Shown piece by piece: positions 42,429 through 54,439 of a stretch of 64,000 nt of DNA. Each line of letters opens with the position of its first letter. Positions within the stretch are counted from its first letter, which is position 1. Source of the DNA: Molossus alvarezi (lineage: Eukaryota > Chordata > Mammalia > Chiroptera > Molossidae); the NCBI GenBank assembly GCA_037176705.1, contig CM073885.1, positions 215,524,290 to 215,588,289 of the forward strand, read 5' to 3'. Position numbers and translations under genes: made by a program. The notes beneath the pieces are model-generated. The model saw only the letters and a list, made by a program, of their open reading frames with translations, did no database searches and was not told the origin of the DNA.

Positions 42429-43739
42429 AAGCCACATTATAGTAATTATATTATTGTTACAGTAATGTCACATTATTAGATAACATGCATCCCACTTTCA
42501 GAGATTTTAACGTGAAAAATTTGCATTCTAAAATTTCTGAAATACATTGTGCATTTATGTATACATGTGTATGTGTATATATAAATTAATACATACACTT
42601 ATAAATACTCTCTTAGATGTATAGGCAATATAAAAAGCTATGTCTCTAGCATTTCACGTTGACTGTGAAAAGCTGCAGATATTCTAAAAATAATGCACAG
42701 AAAATGAGTTTCTTCTGGTTCTCTATAGCTAGATGATGAGAACACTAGTGATATTTTTACTTACTTTAAATGTTGGGAATGATTGAAACACAATCCCACT
42801 GTAATATTCCTAGGGCTTAAGCTATTTGAGGCTTCAAAAAGAACACTAATTTTGACCTGTGAAATTAAGATTCTCTAGTCAACAAAAAAAAAATTGTAAT
42901 GAAAACAAAAGTGATTTGGTTACTCACGTGAAATACATGCTCTTTGAGGGGTCTTCATGCTACTTGATTTTTTCAGACACTTTAGTGCAGATCTGCAGCT
43001 TTAAAAAATCTTATTTGATCTGAGTTCTCACTTACATTGACCCTGTTAAGCCAAATTGCCAAGGCTTTTACATGCATGGTCTCGGTTAAAATCGCATGTC
43101 AAGTTCAGATCTCTTCATACATCCAGGGCTCCTCAAAATTCAATAGTGATCTTTCGTGTGTGTGGACTTTGTGACAAGTAGCAATGCACTTCATGTGAGA
43201 AACGATTAAAATAGCATCAATACCCACTAATGTCTTGCACCAAGGGATTGGAATTGTGCAAAAGCTATGAACCCCAGTAGCATGATGGATATCATAGGCC
43301 AACCAGAGTTGTCATGGGAAAGCTAATGATCATTATTTTTCATGGATGAAACTCACACTGCCAATAAAAGCTTTCAAATGGGTGGATGTATGTCCCTCAG
43401 GAAACATGTTTAGGCATTGCTTAAATCTGTTTTTCTCCTCCCGCTCCCCAAAGTCCCTTTAAGAGATTGATTATTTAATGTTGAGCCTTGTTTTATTTCA
43501 TGTTGCTTTCTGTTGGTATGGTGTATTTGAGCTAAGAAGGCTAGCATATTCCCTGCTAAAGCAGGAGCTAGAAGAGGAACGTTAAAGGGCTACCAAGATA
43601 GCAAGGATATCTAGGGGTCAATTACAATAAAACCTCATTTTTGAGGAGAGGAGAACCATGGCATTCTGCACAATATTATTATTATGCAAAGTCTTGAGAA
43701 AAGATTACACACTATTTAAATAATGATAGGAGGTATGGT
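42429..43739. other. unassigned AT-rich stretch
   Basis: No repeat or coding feature recognised over about 1.3 kb. Confidence 0.4.
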
Positions 43740-43888
43740 ATACTTGCAGTTAACAGGAATTGAGAGTTTCCTGTGAGCCAGACACTCTGGCAACAATACT
43801 AGAAGGCAGATCCTCTTACTAGACTGCTTTTTACAGATGCAGACACTGAATCACAGAAGCGTCAGATAACCTGCCTAAGTGTGTCAGT
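43740..43888 (+). repeat. MIR SINE
   Basis: 'ttgagagtttcctgtgagccagacactctggcaacaatactagaagg', then 'ctttttacagatgcagacactgaatcacagaagcgtcagataacctgcctaag'. Confidence 0.75.
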
Positions 43889-44420
43889 CAAGGTCCTGGC
43901 AAGTAACACATTCAAATTGGGTAACTGGAGGAGAGTTTATTAAAGGGATTATTTACCAGAGTATTGGCAGAGTTTAGGGAAACCAACACAGAGTTAGCAA
44001 CATCAGGATCCATTTGCACTCCTAGGACTGAGGAGGTGGGGGAAGGAGCGGTTCTTGGAGTCAGAGCTCTTCGGAGAGGACTGCCTGACAGGGTCTGCAT
44101 ATCCTGGGAGGGAGATGTTGCCGGATCCAGAGATTCTGCAGGAAGGGAGTTGGGATAATAAATAGCCAACCTCACTCTCTTTCTGCCCTCGGAGCCTTCC
44201 TTTGGCTGGAACCTTCTATTGGCTGAATCCCAGTGGAAGCCAGAGGGCAAAAGAGCCCATTGATACTGTCCCTGTGGCTCAGCCTCCTTGGGAGGGGGCA
44301 GAGTAGGGTGGAGTGTGGTCTAATTCCGGCACCAGGGTCCCTAACCACTGCCTCAAGCCGGGTGCCTTCAGTCCGCCTTCAGAATGAATCCGGGATTCTG
44401 AAAAAATCACATAGAAATGT
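43889..44420. repeat. old interspersed mammalian repeat, family uncertain
   Basis: 'ggagagtttattaaagggattatttaccagagta', 'aatagccaacctcactctctttctgccctc', 'ctattggctgaatcccagtggaagccagagggcaaaagagcccattgatac', 'ggctcagcctccttgggagggggcagagtagggtggag' match a dispersed mammalian element I have seen but cannot name. ORFs of 112 (minus) and 81 (plus) residues lie inside and are not genes. Confidence 0.45.
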
Positions 44421-45319
44421 CTTAGCAGCCCCACACATCATTTATTTGTTCATTCTTATTCACTTAAAATTTCACTAAACTTCCCTTTCTCATATTACAT
44501 AGTTCTGGAAGACCATCTTGTCTTTTTTCCCGGCTGCATGAAGTTCAGGTTTATCTTTGGCTCTGGATGACTATGTGTTTTGTTACCCCACACTGTGTGG
44601 AGTGTTCTTTTATTTTTGGAAGTGTTTCTTCAATAATTGTTTTAGTCGAGAAGAAATAAGTTCTTATCTTAAAGTGCTCTTTAAGCCAGATAGATCTGGG
44701 AGTATTTTGCAGTGTCAAGAAAGTATCTATTTCTGAAAAAGACAAGAAAGTTGCCTTTTAGTGTTTGTGTCAAAAAGCCAAATTGTCTGGAGTGAAATAA
44801 TTCTCCTTGTGAAAAGGCAGATAAATGAGAAAGTGGTTGTCTATTTTTATATTGAAATGTAGTTATTTCCATAGATACCTGATTCATAAGGATTAATTAT
44901 GCAGTTGTGTTTCCCAAAGTCTATTTGAATGATATAATAAACTTCTAACTTCTTATTCAAATACTTTAAAATTTTCTTTAAAAAATCATTGATGTTCAGT
45001 GCCTTAAGTAAAGATTACTAGGTTTCAGCTTTCCATTTTTATATTCTCTTGCTACAAGAGACATATTGAAAATATTATTAGGTCTTATCTGTTGTAATGA
45101 TCTTGGTTTTTATTTTTTTATTGTCAAAAAGTGTAATGAAGATTTTATATGTTCAAATGGGATGGTATTATGATGATGTTTTGACCAGAGCAAGCTCTTT
45201 TTTGTAGAGAGTAGGGAGCCCAGGTTACCAGTTTACATCCAGTTATGGGGTGTGTGGTAGTCACAGAGTTTATTTAGTGTGGCTACTAGTGGCCCCTGTG
45301 GACAATCAGCTTATTGAGT
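44421..45319. other. unassigned AT-rich stretch
   Basis: No element recognised. Confidence 0.4.
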
Positions 45320-45530
45320 ATCCTACTTGATCCTAGTAATAACTAACATCTGCATACAGTTTTAAAACATACCAAGTATTTACATGCATACATTATTTGA
45401 TCTAGTCTTCATGCTTATGAGGAAATTATTATTATTTAATCTTCAAAATACAAACAAGGAAATTTAGTGTTTAGTTTCACAGCTAGCAGATAGTAAAGCC
45501 AGAATTCAAACAAGTTTTCTGATTCCCTAA
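45320..45530 (+). repeat. MIR SINE
   Basis: 'cctagtaataactaacatctgcatacagttttaaaacataccaagtatttacatgcat', 'cttatgaggaaattatta', then 'cacagctagcagatagtaaagccagaattcaaac'. Confidence 0.7.
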
Positions 45531-45683
45531 TTTGGATCTCTTTCTAATTCTCTAGTGCTGGCTCACAAAGTCCACCAATCCAACCAATTGGTAGAGTCTT
45601 AGAGGTTGGATTTTATTGAGATTTCGAAGTTTGGTTTAAGGTGGGTCTTTCCAGGAAGGGGGCCTGATTAAGATCAAGTAAGG

Positions 45684-45812
45684 CGACCTGGCCAGGTGGC
45701 TCAGTTGGATAGAGCATTATTCTGATACAGCAAGGATGTAGGTTTGATCCCTAGTCAGGGCACACATAAGAATCAACCAATGAATGCATAAATAAGTAGA
45801 ACAACAAATCGA

Positions 45813-45881
<69 letters not shown>

Positions 45882-45955
45882 ACATATATATATGTACACA
45901 TATATATATATATCTCCCTTCTCTCTCTCTAAATCAATACATTTAAAAAAATCAA
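45684..45955 (+). mobile_element. tRNA-derived bat SINE, third type, sense
   Basis: Head 'cgacctggccaggtggctcagttggatagagcattattctgatacagcaagg', B-box region 'aggtttgatccctagtcagggcacac', then 'ataagaatcaaccaatgaatgcataaataagtagaacaacaaatcgatgtttctc'. The CT tract usual in this family has grown into a compound microsatellite before the 'tctctctaaatcaatac' tail. It lacks the Ves mid-body block. Confidence 0.88.
45817..45913. repeat. compound (TC)n(TA)n(GT)n microsatellite
   Basis: (TC)n at 45817-45849, (TA)n to about 45872, a short GT tract, then self-complementary 'tacatatatatatgtaca'-type sequence and a second (TA)n to 45913. It has expanded from the CT-rich tract of the host SINE. A 60-residue ORF here is an artefact. 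Confidence 0.95.
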
Positions 45956-45965
45956 AAGAAAATCA

Positions 45966-48054
45966 AGGAACATATCTTCGGGTGAGGATTAAAAGAAAGA
46001 TGGAGTAAGGATGGCAATATAACAAACAGTTTAGGATTGGTAAGAACAGTGAAGTGAGGGTGTTCCAAGAATGTTGATATTTATTGAAGAGTTGATGGTC
46101 TTTTGGGAAATTTTTTGTGATTAATAATCAAGTTGCTTGCTGCATTGGCAAGTGTCTCCTGGGGTAATACAATAATGCTAATGAAGACTCGTGTGTGTGT
46201 GTTGTGTGTGTGTGTGTGAAAGTAGGTAATTCCAAGGTAGTTCTTTGGTGTCCAAGCTGTATATCAAGATAGACAGTTTAGGTTCCCAGTGTCCCCCTTG
46301 TGGCCATTCTTTAGACTGAACTGAAGGATAGATAGTTCATGTCTGGGACTGGGATCAATCCAGTTCTTCACCAGTGTTGCATATCAAGTATCTGGGGTGG
46401 TTGTATCAAGTTTTCCTGCTCTTTTGCTTGATGATCAAGTTTTCCTGCTCTTTTGCTTGATGATCACTTGTTAGTTCATTTGATGGGACAGGGGCTGCAC
46501 AGCAGAATTTAAGACTCTGGAGATCACACAAGTGAACACATGACACAAATACTAAGAGAAGGATTATGATCAGAGTTTACAGTCAGTTCTCCAACCAGAG
46601 GTTGAGAGTGTCCAGATTAAACCAAGAGGTTATATCCCTTACCAGATATGAAGAGGCCACAGATCCGGATATGGCATAAACCCATTACCTGATTTTTTTT
46701 GTTTGCTTCCTGCCTGTTTTTAGTACTATTAAAGCTCCAAGAGCGGTCTGTAAGGATGTAAGTACAAGTTCCTCTGGAACACACATGTCCCCCTGGGGAA
46801 GCGATATTCTATCTTAGGCAGCTCTTCTCTGAATCACTGTCTGTCTAGTTTGTTCTGGTCTCTGGGTGCCACTGTGCAGCTCACCTGCAAGTCTCTGAAT
46901 CTAGGAATCTTCTTCCTTTCCTGGTCGTTCATAAAGCATGTTGTGAAGATGTATGCAAAGATAAGAAAGCAATCAAGAATTTCCCTGAGAAGTTTTGATG
47001 TTCGTTCTTATGTTGGGGCTTAGTGTCTCCCTTTTTATCTTAGAGCACAAATTGATGGGTCAGAATGGGCCCTGGGTGACTTTAGGGACAGTCCTGAAGC
47101 AGGCATTAGTTTACCAAAATAAGAAGTTTCTGTTCAGTTATGGGTAGTAGTCAGTAGGCTTTTCTTCCACAAACACAGTGCCAGTCATTAGGGGCTACGC
47201 AGAGATCTGCTTTGGCCAAAATGTTCCTATCGGGTTGTCAAGTAGTACTGTAGCATTTTCGTGCCACTCAGCAGGGTGAGTTTAGCATCACGTGATGAAA
47301 TGTATACTGTTGAGATCATTAGGTAGGTCTGAAGTAAAAAAGTGATGTGTCATATTTGTAAAATCTGTGAAAAGGAGACAGCTTCCAAATACATACCAAG
47401 TTAATAAACCACAACTACCTGTCTAAGTACTGAATACTTTCTCAGAAAATGAAATAACTTTTCCTCTGAGAATTTGCTTATGCTTTCAATTAATTTGGGG
47501 CTTTTTGAAAGGTGTCAGGCAGTGCACATGTTGCAAAAATAATTGTCTGAGATCTTTTTCCTTTTTTCATCATGCTGGAAATAAGTAGCCTATCTAGTGA
47601 ACCCTGCACCTAGTGTAAGATGCCTTCTGGCCACTTGCACTGATCCACACTCCTCCCCAGTCCCCTTTGTGTTCCTGTGGCTGCCCAAGGACTTCAGAAT
47701 CCTGCAGAATACTTGTGTGGGCCAGTGACCTGTGAAGCTGCATGAGTTTTCACATACGTGTTGATGATACTTGGGTAATGAAATTGCCAGTTAGGGAGAG
47801 AAGAGATCACATGAAAAATAGAAAGGTATAAGATGTTTTTATAATGTAGCACTGAATCACAGAAAGGAAATCGAAGTCTTGGACAACCTTCCTGTCCTTT
47901 AGGACATAGCCCACAACCTATCAAGCCACATTACAGTTCTTGCTATGTTTGGATGTGGTCTTCGATAAAAATATCTTGGGCAGAAACTAGAGAACCTGGT
48001 GTATTCAAGATTGCTAAAGAAATATTATGAGGACAGAGGAAGATTATGCCTCAG
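45966..48054. other. unassigned stretch with a short tandem duplication
   Basis: About 2 kb with no element I can name. The texture between 46240 and 47350 (moderate GC, no MIR/L2 landmarks) might be decayed retroelement interior, but no protein motif is visible. A GT tract lies at about 46192-46218. Confidence 0.35.
46405..46462. repeat. 29-bp tandem duplication
   Basis: A 29-bp unit starting ATCAAGTTTTCCTGCTC occurs twice back to back (46405-46433 and 46434-46462) without a mismatch, implying a recent local duplication. Confidence 0.95.
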
Positions 48055-48064
48055 TGAACTGTCA

Positions 48065-48300
48065 CCACCACTACCATGACCACCACCACCTTCACAACTA
48101 TGTCTTATCTGCTTGCTCTGTGCCAGGAAATGTGCCAAGTAATTTATGGCATTTTCTCATTTAACCCTATGAAGTGGCTATTGTCAGTGCTCTCATTTTA
48201 TACACGAAGAAGTCAGGGCTTAGAAAGCTTCAGTAAATATAGTCAAGGACATAGAAGCAAAAATATGGTGGAGCTTGTGTTTGAAGACAGGGCACTCTGA
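48065..48300 (+). repeat. MIR SINE
   Basis: 'ttgctctgtgccaggaaatgtgccaagtaatttatggcattttctcatttaaccctatgaagtggctattgtcagtgctctcattttatacacgaagaagtcagggctt', then 'gtgtttgaagacagggcactctgactc'. Confidence 0.82.
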
Positions 48301-49154
48301 CTCAGCAAAATATGTGAATAAAATTTGAATCTGAGCATTCAACTGACTGCATGGGAGTAGCCCTTGTGAGACCTGAGTCTCAGTACCTGGGCACAGTCAG
48401 CAGGACCCCTAAACTTATAGCATATTTACAATGGTTCACAGAGGTACCAGGTGGGCCTGCTGGGACAAAGGCAGTTTGAAATATATAATTGAGGAATTTC
48501 CATTTAATGGCTAAAATTCTTCTGGGAGTCCTTTGAAGAGCTGATGTGTAAAAAGGGATGGATAAAGGACAGTTGTGACCCCAAAGCCAAGTTAAAGAAT
48601 TTTGAATCCAGTAGAAGCAGAATAATTTTTCAGGCCCTTGGAATAGATGGACAAGCAGAATTTGTCAGAAGTGATGGACACACATCAATCCTAGGAAATT
48701 GCCATGTAGGTAGGAGTGGAAGTCTCCTGACATTAAGACTTGCTGCCATGTGATATTTTACAGCAGTAGGCTGCAGAGCAGGGGATATATTTAGACCACC
48801 AGAAACTTATCCTACTTCTGGGGTCTCTGAGACCACTTTGTGAAGTTTATAGTGATGATGCTGACCTAGGAAAAGACCTTTTGTGAAGAAGGTGAGGTGG
48901 CTCTTATTTTCAGAGTCCGGACTTCCTGTGTATTTCTTTCCATCATTTTGAAAGTTGGAAGGGGGATCCTAAGTAGCGAGGGAATGAAATACTGGCCATA
49001 GCATTTTAGGTCACTGATCATTTTAAGAAAGCATAGGTTTTAGTATTTTGTACTCATATTAATTTCTCCAATGAAGTAAATAGGAAAATTAGAAGATTAA
49101 TATCTACATTTCAAAGGACCCTGTACTTTAAAGAAAAGATTCGTTGTAGGATTA

Positions 49155-49170
49155 TTTGTTTGTTTGTTTG

Positions 49171-49199
<29 letters not shown>
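49155..49199. repeat. (GTTT)n(ATTT)n tetranucleotide repeat
   Basis: GTTT units give way to ATTT units, ending in 'attttta'. The same AAAC/AAAT pattern tails the L1 copies, but no L1 body follows here. Confidence 0.9.
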
Positions 49200-49201
<2 letters not shown>

Positions 49202-49515
49202 CCAAAGTTATTCCCTGGGCATTACAGTATACATTTCTATAGTATTAATTAGTTCAAAGAGACTAAGGAGAAAAGGAATATAAATGTGAATAGTTAGGAG
49301 CCACTATCAGTTGGAGAGCAGTCAGAAACAAAGATAAACTTCTCCTTGAACAAAATGTGAGTCAATGGGAAAACAGATTTGATTTACAAAAATTCTAGTC
49401 ACAGCATAGCTTATTAAGCATACTTGTGCTGGTTTTGTGTAAAGCTGGTACTGACCACCTCTCTTTGTTTTGGCTTTTTAAAAAAACTCTTTTAATTAGG
49501 AAAATTAAAAAAAAT

Positions 49516-49522
49516 ACACACA

Positions 49523-49553
<31 letters not shown>
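49516..49553. repeat. (AC)5(GT)14 mirror-complementary microsatellite
   Basis: Five AC units (49516-49525) run directly into fourteen GT units (49526-49553). The AC block is the exact complement of the adjacent GT block, so a hairpin can form at the junction. Confidence 0.95.
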
Positions 49554-50390
49554 AGTGAAGTCCCATTGATACATCACCCAACTTCAACAGTAATTAATAT
49601 GTTGTTATTATTTTTTTTAATGTGTTTGCTTCCAAAGACTGTTATTGTCCGAAATGGGAAGCTAGCTTTCAGTGAGAGTTAGTACTATAAGAATCTCCTC
49701 CTTGAATAAGGAGACTGTCCCTAAGATAATCATTTGTCTATCATAGATTTTTATAATTTCAAGTCAGCATTCAGTATTGACAACCTGGAGTAGAAAAATA
49801 ATGGTGACCTAATTGTGTACAATGTATATTTATGAAATTTCTACACTGACTTCTCTATAGATGGGTTCAGTGTTGTTGTTGGAACTTTGTATTTTTTATA
49901 TTTTAGTCAAGTATAAATATTACAAAGACTAATAGTCACTTATAAATAATACAGAGGCTCCTCATGACCTTATTTTTATTATAATTATTCCCATTTAGAC
50001 CATTATAATATACATTTGAGTGAGAAGTAGAATTAGTCCCTACATTTTTAAATGCCTTTTGTTTATTGTCACAAAGGAAGACATGAAAAACAAAGATAAA
50101 GGCTGAAATAGTCTCAATAATTAAAAAAAAAAAGATGAAATAACTAGACATTGAGGCAAGCGGCCATCTATTTACCAGATATTATGTTCAAAAGGTAATC
50201 CGCCTGCTTGACTTCCCACTGAGATGACTCACAGACATCTTGAGAGTAGCATGCCCTAAATAGAGCTCTTTATTTTCTTCTCCAAACCTATCTCTCTATC
50301 TCTAGTTTTCCCTTTTTCCACAATGGTACCCCAATCTACCCAGCTATTTGTGCCAGAAGTCTATGAATTGTTCCTAATACACCCACATAC

Positions 50391-51112
50391 AATTTATAAG
50401 CAAGTCCTGTTGATTCTGAAATATCTTCAATCCATCCACTTTATCTGTAGACATTGCTGTTTTCTTAGTTTAAGACATTCTTACCATTCACCTGCATGAT
50501 TGCTTCAATATACTAACTGACCTCCCTTCTTCCACTCTTGGCTCCTCCCATCCACTATCCACCCAGAGACAGGAATGTTTTTTAAAATATATTTATCAGA
50601 CCCCCCCCACCCCAAAGCACACCCCAGTTATAATTCATCAGTAGCTTCTCATTGTACTTGGAGTAAAATCCAAAATCCTTGTAATGGACTACAAAGTCTT
50701 CCACCTCCCTCCTCAACAACACTCACTTTCTGTTTTCAGCCAACACTGTTCAGTTCCTTGAACACGTTGTACACTCACCCTCTGCTGTATCTCTGCTGCA
50801 TCTCTGCTGCAGTGTTCCTGGGCTAGCTGCTTGCCACCCTGTGAGTCTTGGCTCAAATGTCACCTCTTTAGAAAGGACTTACCTCAAAAGTTTCTCTTGT
50901 TATTCTCATTCTCAATTTCTTATTTCATTTGTAACCCAAACACAAATTTATATTACTTTATTTATTTGTCTGTTTGGTTATATATTTTTGTCTTTCCAAC
51001 CAGTATGTAAACTCCATGAGAACAGAAACAGTTACTCTTGAACAAGTTCTTGCTCAGTATCTGATGCGCAGTAGGTAACCAAGCAATAAATACTCATTGA
51101 CTGAATCATCTT
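50391..51112 (+). repeat. L2 LINE 3' region, sense
   Basis: 'cagtagcttctcattgtacttggagtaaaatccaaaatccttgtaatggactacaaagtcttccacctccc', 'cttgaacacgttgtacactcaccctctgc', 'gtcttggctcaaatgtcacctctttagaaaggactta', 'agtatgtaaactccatgagaacagaaac', 'gtatctgatgcgcagtaggtaaccaagcaataaatactcattgactgaatc' follow L2 from the last ORF2 codons into the 3' UTR. One of the longest L2 pieces here. Confidence 0.9.
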
Positions 51113-52169
51113 GGAATTCACCATTCCATAGTAATGTTAAAAATAGTGGTTGATTCCCCAGGCACCCCATAAAAGCATGTAATTAAGGATATAATCCAAG
51201 CACCTAGGATGAGCAACTTGAGTTTTGGGATTTGAGAGTAAGGCTGTGCGGTAGGATTCAGGAAACGGAGAAGGAATAATCTCTCACTTTCTTACATACA
51301 GAGTTACTTGCAAGCAAATTATAAAAATAACAAAGTTTGTCTTTGGCATCTTTATACTTCCTTTCCTGCAGCCTTCTTTGTTTTATTTCAAGTGTTGTAT
51401 GAGACAGAAATCCATTCAGGAAAGGCCAAGATAAAGGAGACTGTATTGGTAACCAAGGATAGGAACTAGATCTCACAGAAATGAGAACTGGGAAGCCGTT
51501 GAGAATAAAGATTGTATATCTCTCTTTTCACTCTCTCCTTCTCTTTCTCTTTCCCTGCCTTTGTCTCTTTGTCTTTCTCACTATGTACCACATAATTTCC
51601 CTCCTAGGGTCCTTGCTGTTCTCTGTCATATATCCTATTTTCTGTTGTCTGGTTTATTCTTCTTGCTTATAACTTTCAAAAAGTCATCATGGCCAACACT
51701 CTCTATGACCCTTTTATATTACAACCCTTAAATGTTAATTCCCTTTACTAACTAACTTAGATTTCTTTCCATTTTCCAAATTTTTGACAGAGAGATCTTA
51801 TTGATCTTTCTGAGTCAGGCCATAGGCCACTCTCCACCCTACTTGTTGGCTTCCCATTGGACCACTTATCTACCCTTGGCTCAGTCATCTGTGCCTGAGG
51901 TGAGGATGGGGTCATGTGATGGGGGTCATGGTCATGGAGACAGCAGGTGTTATGAATGGGCCAATTCCTCAGAAAGAAAGATGCATACACAGTAAAGATC
52001 TACTTCTTCAGCACCGATGTCTCAGTTTATAATACCTTCTGCTCAACCTGCCAGCTCCCTCACTCTGGCCCAAGCATCCATTCCAAGCCTTCAACCTAGA
52101 GTCTGCCCAATACGATTCTTAAGTACTGACCCCTTTTGTCCACTTAAAGCCCTTTACCTAGAGGGAGTG
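51113..52169. other. unassigned stretch
   Basis: A CT-rich patch at 51518-51580, and otherwise nothing recognised. Confidence 0.4.
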
Positions 52170-52500
52170 GTTATGATCCCTATATGTCAGTCACTATGCA
52201 GGTCACTTGAAATACAAAATTGAATAGAATATGGTCACTACTTTCAAGGAGTTCCAATCTAGTTAGGGAGATGGACCAGTAAGTATATTATCAACTAATT
52301 TTTAGTGTGTTCAGCGCTATCACTGATTGGAATGACTAAAGTGTGTCCTCAGAGTTTAGTGGTGAAGGTTAATAATTCTGCTTGAGTAGAAAGAGAAGCT
52401 GGATAAGATTTCACAGAAGATCTGACCTTGCGAGTGGGTTTTGGAGTTGAGAAGGAGGTGAAGACATTAGTATAGCCTTAGAGCTATAAGTCTCAGCCTC
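52170..52500 (-). repeat. L2-like remnant, antisense
   Basis: 'acttgaaatacaaaattgaatagaatatggtcactactttcaaggagttccaatctagttagggagatggaccagtaag', then 'atttcacagaagatctgaccttgcgagtgggttttggagttgagaaggagg', recalls a reversed L2 3' region. A further L2-type bit is at 52755-52800 ('agcatttactgagcatctaatatgtgtc'). Confidence 0.55.
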
Positions 52501-53171
52501 TGAGACAGTAGCTCTGTCTGATGCATGAAGTACATGGGAGCTGAGTTCTTTTGAGATATGAGCTGGAAAGGTAGGGTGGAACTGAACTTCCGATCATGGA
52601 GCAGCAATAGGTTAATATGGATTCATGTAGTTATGGAGAAAATGTGTGAGTTAGAGAGACCTGGAAGAGAAAAATTAGGCAGTGACACATTCCATACACA
52701 ATCTTACTTAAATTTCTTAGTAGAAGCACACAACCACTTTTTTGTTCAATTCAATTTTATAAGCATTTACTGAGCATCTAATATGTGTCAAAAATAGCTC
52801 TGAAGAGAGTTATATTTTTATGGCATCACAGTTAAACCCATGGGTATGGATGGTATCTCCCAGGAAGACCATACAGAGAAAAAATGAAGTGGTGGTGGGA
52901 GTGGGGGAGGGATTGACATAAACGATATCTCCAGACAGCATAATTGACAAAGTAAGAGGAGAAATGGGATACAAGCCCAGGGAAGAGATTCAGGAAAATG
53001 GGGGTGGTTAGCAGTGTCTGGAGCACAGAATGGTCAGATAAAACTGCAATTTGGCATTTAGGAAGATTATGTAGAGCAAGGAGGCAGTGTGGGGTTCTGA
53101 GGGTAGAGAGTAGCAAGTAGTCACTTCCCCATTTCATCTGAAGCTGACTCTGCACAAAGGAGTCTGATTTA
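52501..53171. other. unassigned stretch
   Basis: Apart from the short L2-type bit near 52755-52800, nothing recognised. Confidence 0.35.
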
Positions 53172-53363
53172 AAAAAATGTTGTTTTTCTTTATTGAGTTT
53201 AGAGAGAGAGAAAGGGAGAGAGAGAGAGAATGATAGAAATATCAACTGGCCATCTCCTGCATGCCCCCCACTGGGAATCAGGTCCACAACCTGAGCATGT
53301 GCCTTGACTGGGAATTGAACCTGGTAACCTCAATGCTCAACCACTAAGCCACACTGGCTGGGC
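53172..53363 (-). mobile_element. tRNA-derived bat SINE, second subfamily, antisense
   Basis: The minus-strand head at 53363 reads 'GCCCAGCCAGTGTGGCTTAGTGGTTGAGCATTGAGG', with B-box region 'AGGTTCAATTCCC' and then 'AGTCAAGGCACATGCTCAGGTTGTGGACC'. It is the same layout as 36389-36593. The 151-residue minus-strand ORF at 52832-53287 overlaps it and has no support as a gene. Confidence 0.9.
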
Positions 53364-53985
53364 ATGATCTAAGTCAATTTGAATACTTTGTTAGCAGCTC
53401 TTGAAAAAGGTTTGTTGAGGAAGGAGCGTGAGTTCAGCTCTTGGCTTCAATGAAGGTTCTGGATTATTTATGGATTTAATTTATCCCTGTGTTCTATGTC
53501 CCCAGTTGACATAGGCTAGCAAGAGTTAGTTGCATTCTTTTCTTCTTGAAAAAAAAGGAAGAATATTTAATCATAACTGAGTTGCACTAATAGACATTTT
53601 AATAAAACTGGGCTGTGCCTGAACTGGGAGGTTGAATAAGCAAGTGGAGAGTGAATGCTCCTCTGGGTGTACTCCATGCACCGGCATCATTCTTAGGACT
53701 GAAATATAGTGTTTAATCCAAAGAACTCACAGGGTTTTTGTAAGTGCAGTTTAATTTAAAGTATGTGCAAATAGATGCAGTACATAAATACATTTTTTTT
53801 TTTCTGGGAATTTTAAGCCTCCTTGTGACTGAGATAAAAATTAAAAAGAAAATCTTTGCTAAATCTGGTAACAGCCTCATGGAACTTAGTTTACCTTTGG
53901 TGGAAATCAAGGTGATTGCTGAAATGCTCCCCCTCCCACACACTCAGCCTTTCTTTGAGGATAAGTGAGAGGGCCTGAAGATTTA
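53364..53985. other. unassigned stretch
   Basis: No element recognised. Confidence 0.4.
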
Positions 53986-53989
53986 TCAC

Positions 53990-54090
53990 TATCTGGAGCT
54001 TAGAGAGCATCTCTTACAGCTTCTTTGTTTTGCAAATGAGGAAACTGAGGGCCACAGACATCACTTGTCCAAGTTGCCTGTTTCATGCCA
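53990..54090 (+). repeat. MIR SINE fragment
   Basis: 'ctgtttgcaaatgaggaaactgagg'-type core seen as 'gttttgcaaatgaggaaactgagggccacagacatcacttgtccaagttgcc'. Confidence 0.75.
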
Positions 54091-54177
54091 GACCTAGGAA
54101 AGGAACTGAGTTTTGGGTACTTGCTATGGGGCAAAACCCACATTACTATTAATAGTAGCAATAGAAAAGCAACTCGA

Positions 54178-54420
54178 GCCCTGGCGGGTTTGGCGCAGCG
54201 GTTAGAGCGTCGGCCTGCGGTCCAGAGAGACCCGGGTTCGGTTCCCGCTAAGGGCGCGTACCTCGGTTGCAGTTTGTCCCCGGCCCTGGTCGGTCGTGCG
54301 GGTGGCAGCCACTTGATGTGTTCCTTTCACATCGATGTTTCTCTCTCTCTCCCTTCCACTCTACCTGAACAAAAAAAAAAATGGGAAAATGTCCTCAGGT
54401 CAGGATAAAAAAAAAAGAAA
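54178..54420 (+). mobile_element. Ves SINE, sense, with TSD
   Basis: Full unit: 'gccctggcgggtttggcgcagcggttagagcg', B box 'gggttcggttcccgc', 'cacttgatgtgttcctttcacatcgatgtttctc', tail 'tcctcaggtcaggat' and an A-rich end. GAAAAGCAACTCGA (54164-54177) and GAAAATCAACTCGA (54421-54434) differ at one base. It is CpG-rich, so young. The 107-residue ORF across it is not a gene. Confidence 0.96.
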
Positions 54421-54439
54421 GAAAATCAACTCGAGTAAA

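Larger units (their letters stand above)
48301..50390. other. unassigned stretch
   Basis: Apart from the two simple repeats at 49155 and 49516, nothing is recognised. A 69-residue plus-strand ORF at 48544-48753 has no known motif. Confidence 0.4.

Noticed and set aside
45278..45304. CTCF-like motif on the minus strand (CCACAGGGGCCACTA)
   Set aside because: It needs a one-base gap to fit the CTCF core, and a single loose match in 64 kb is uninformative without occupancy data.
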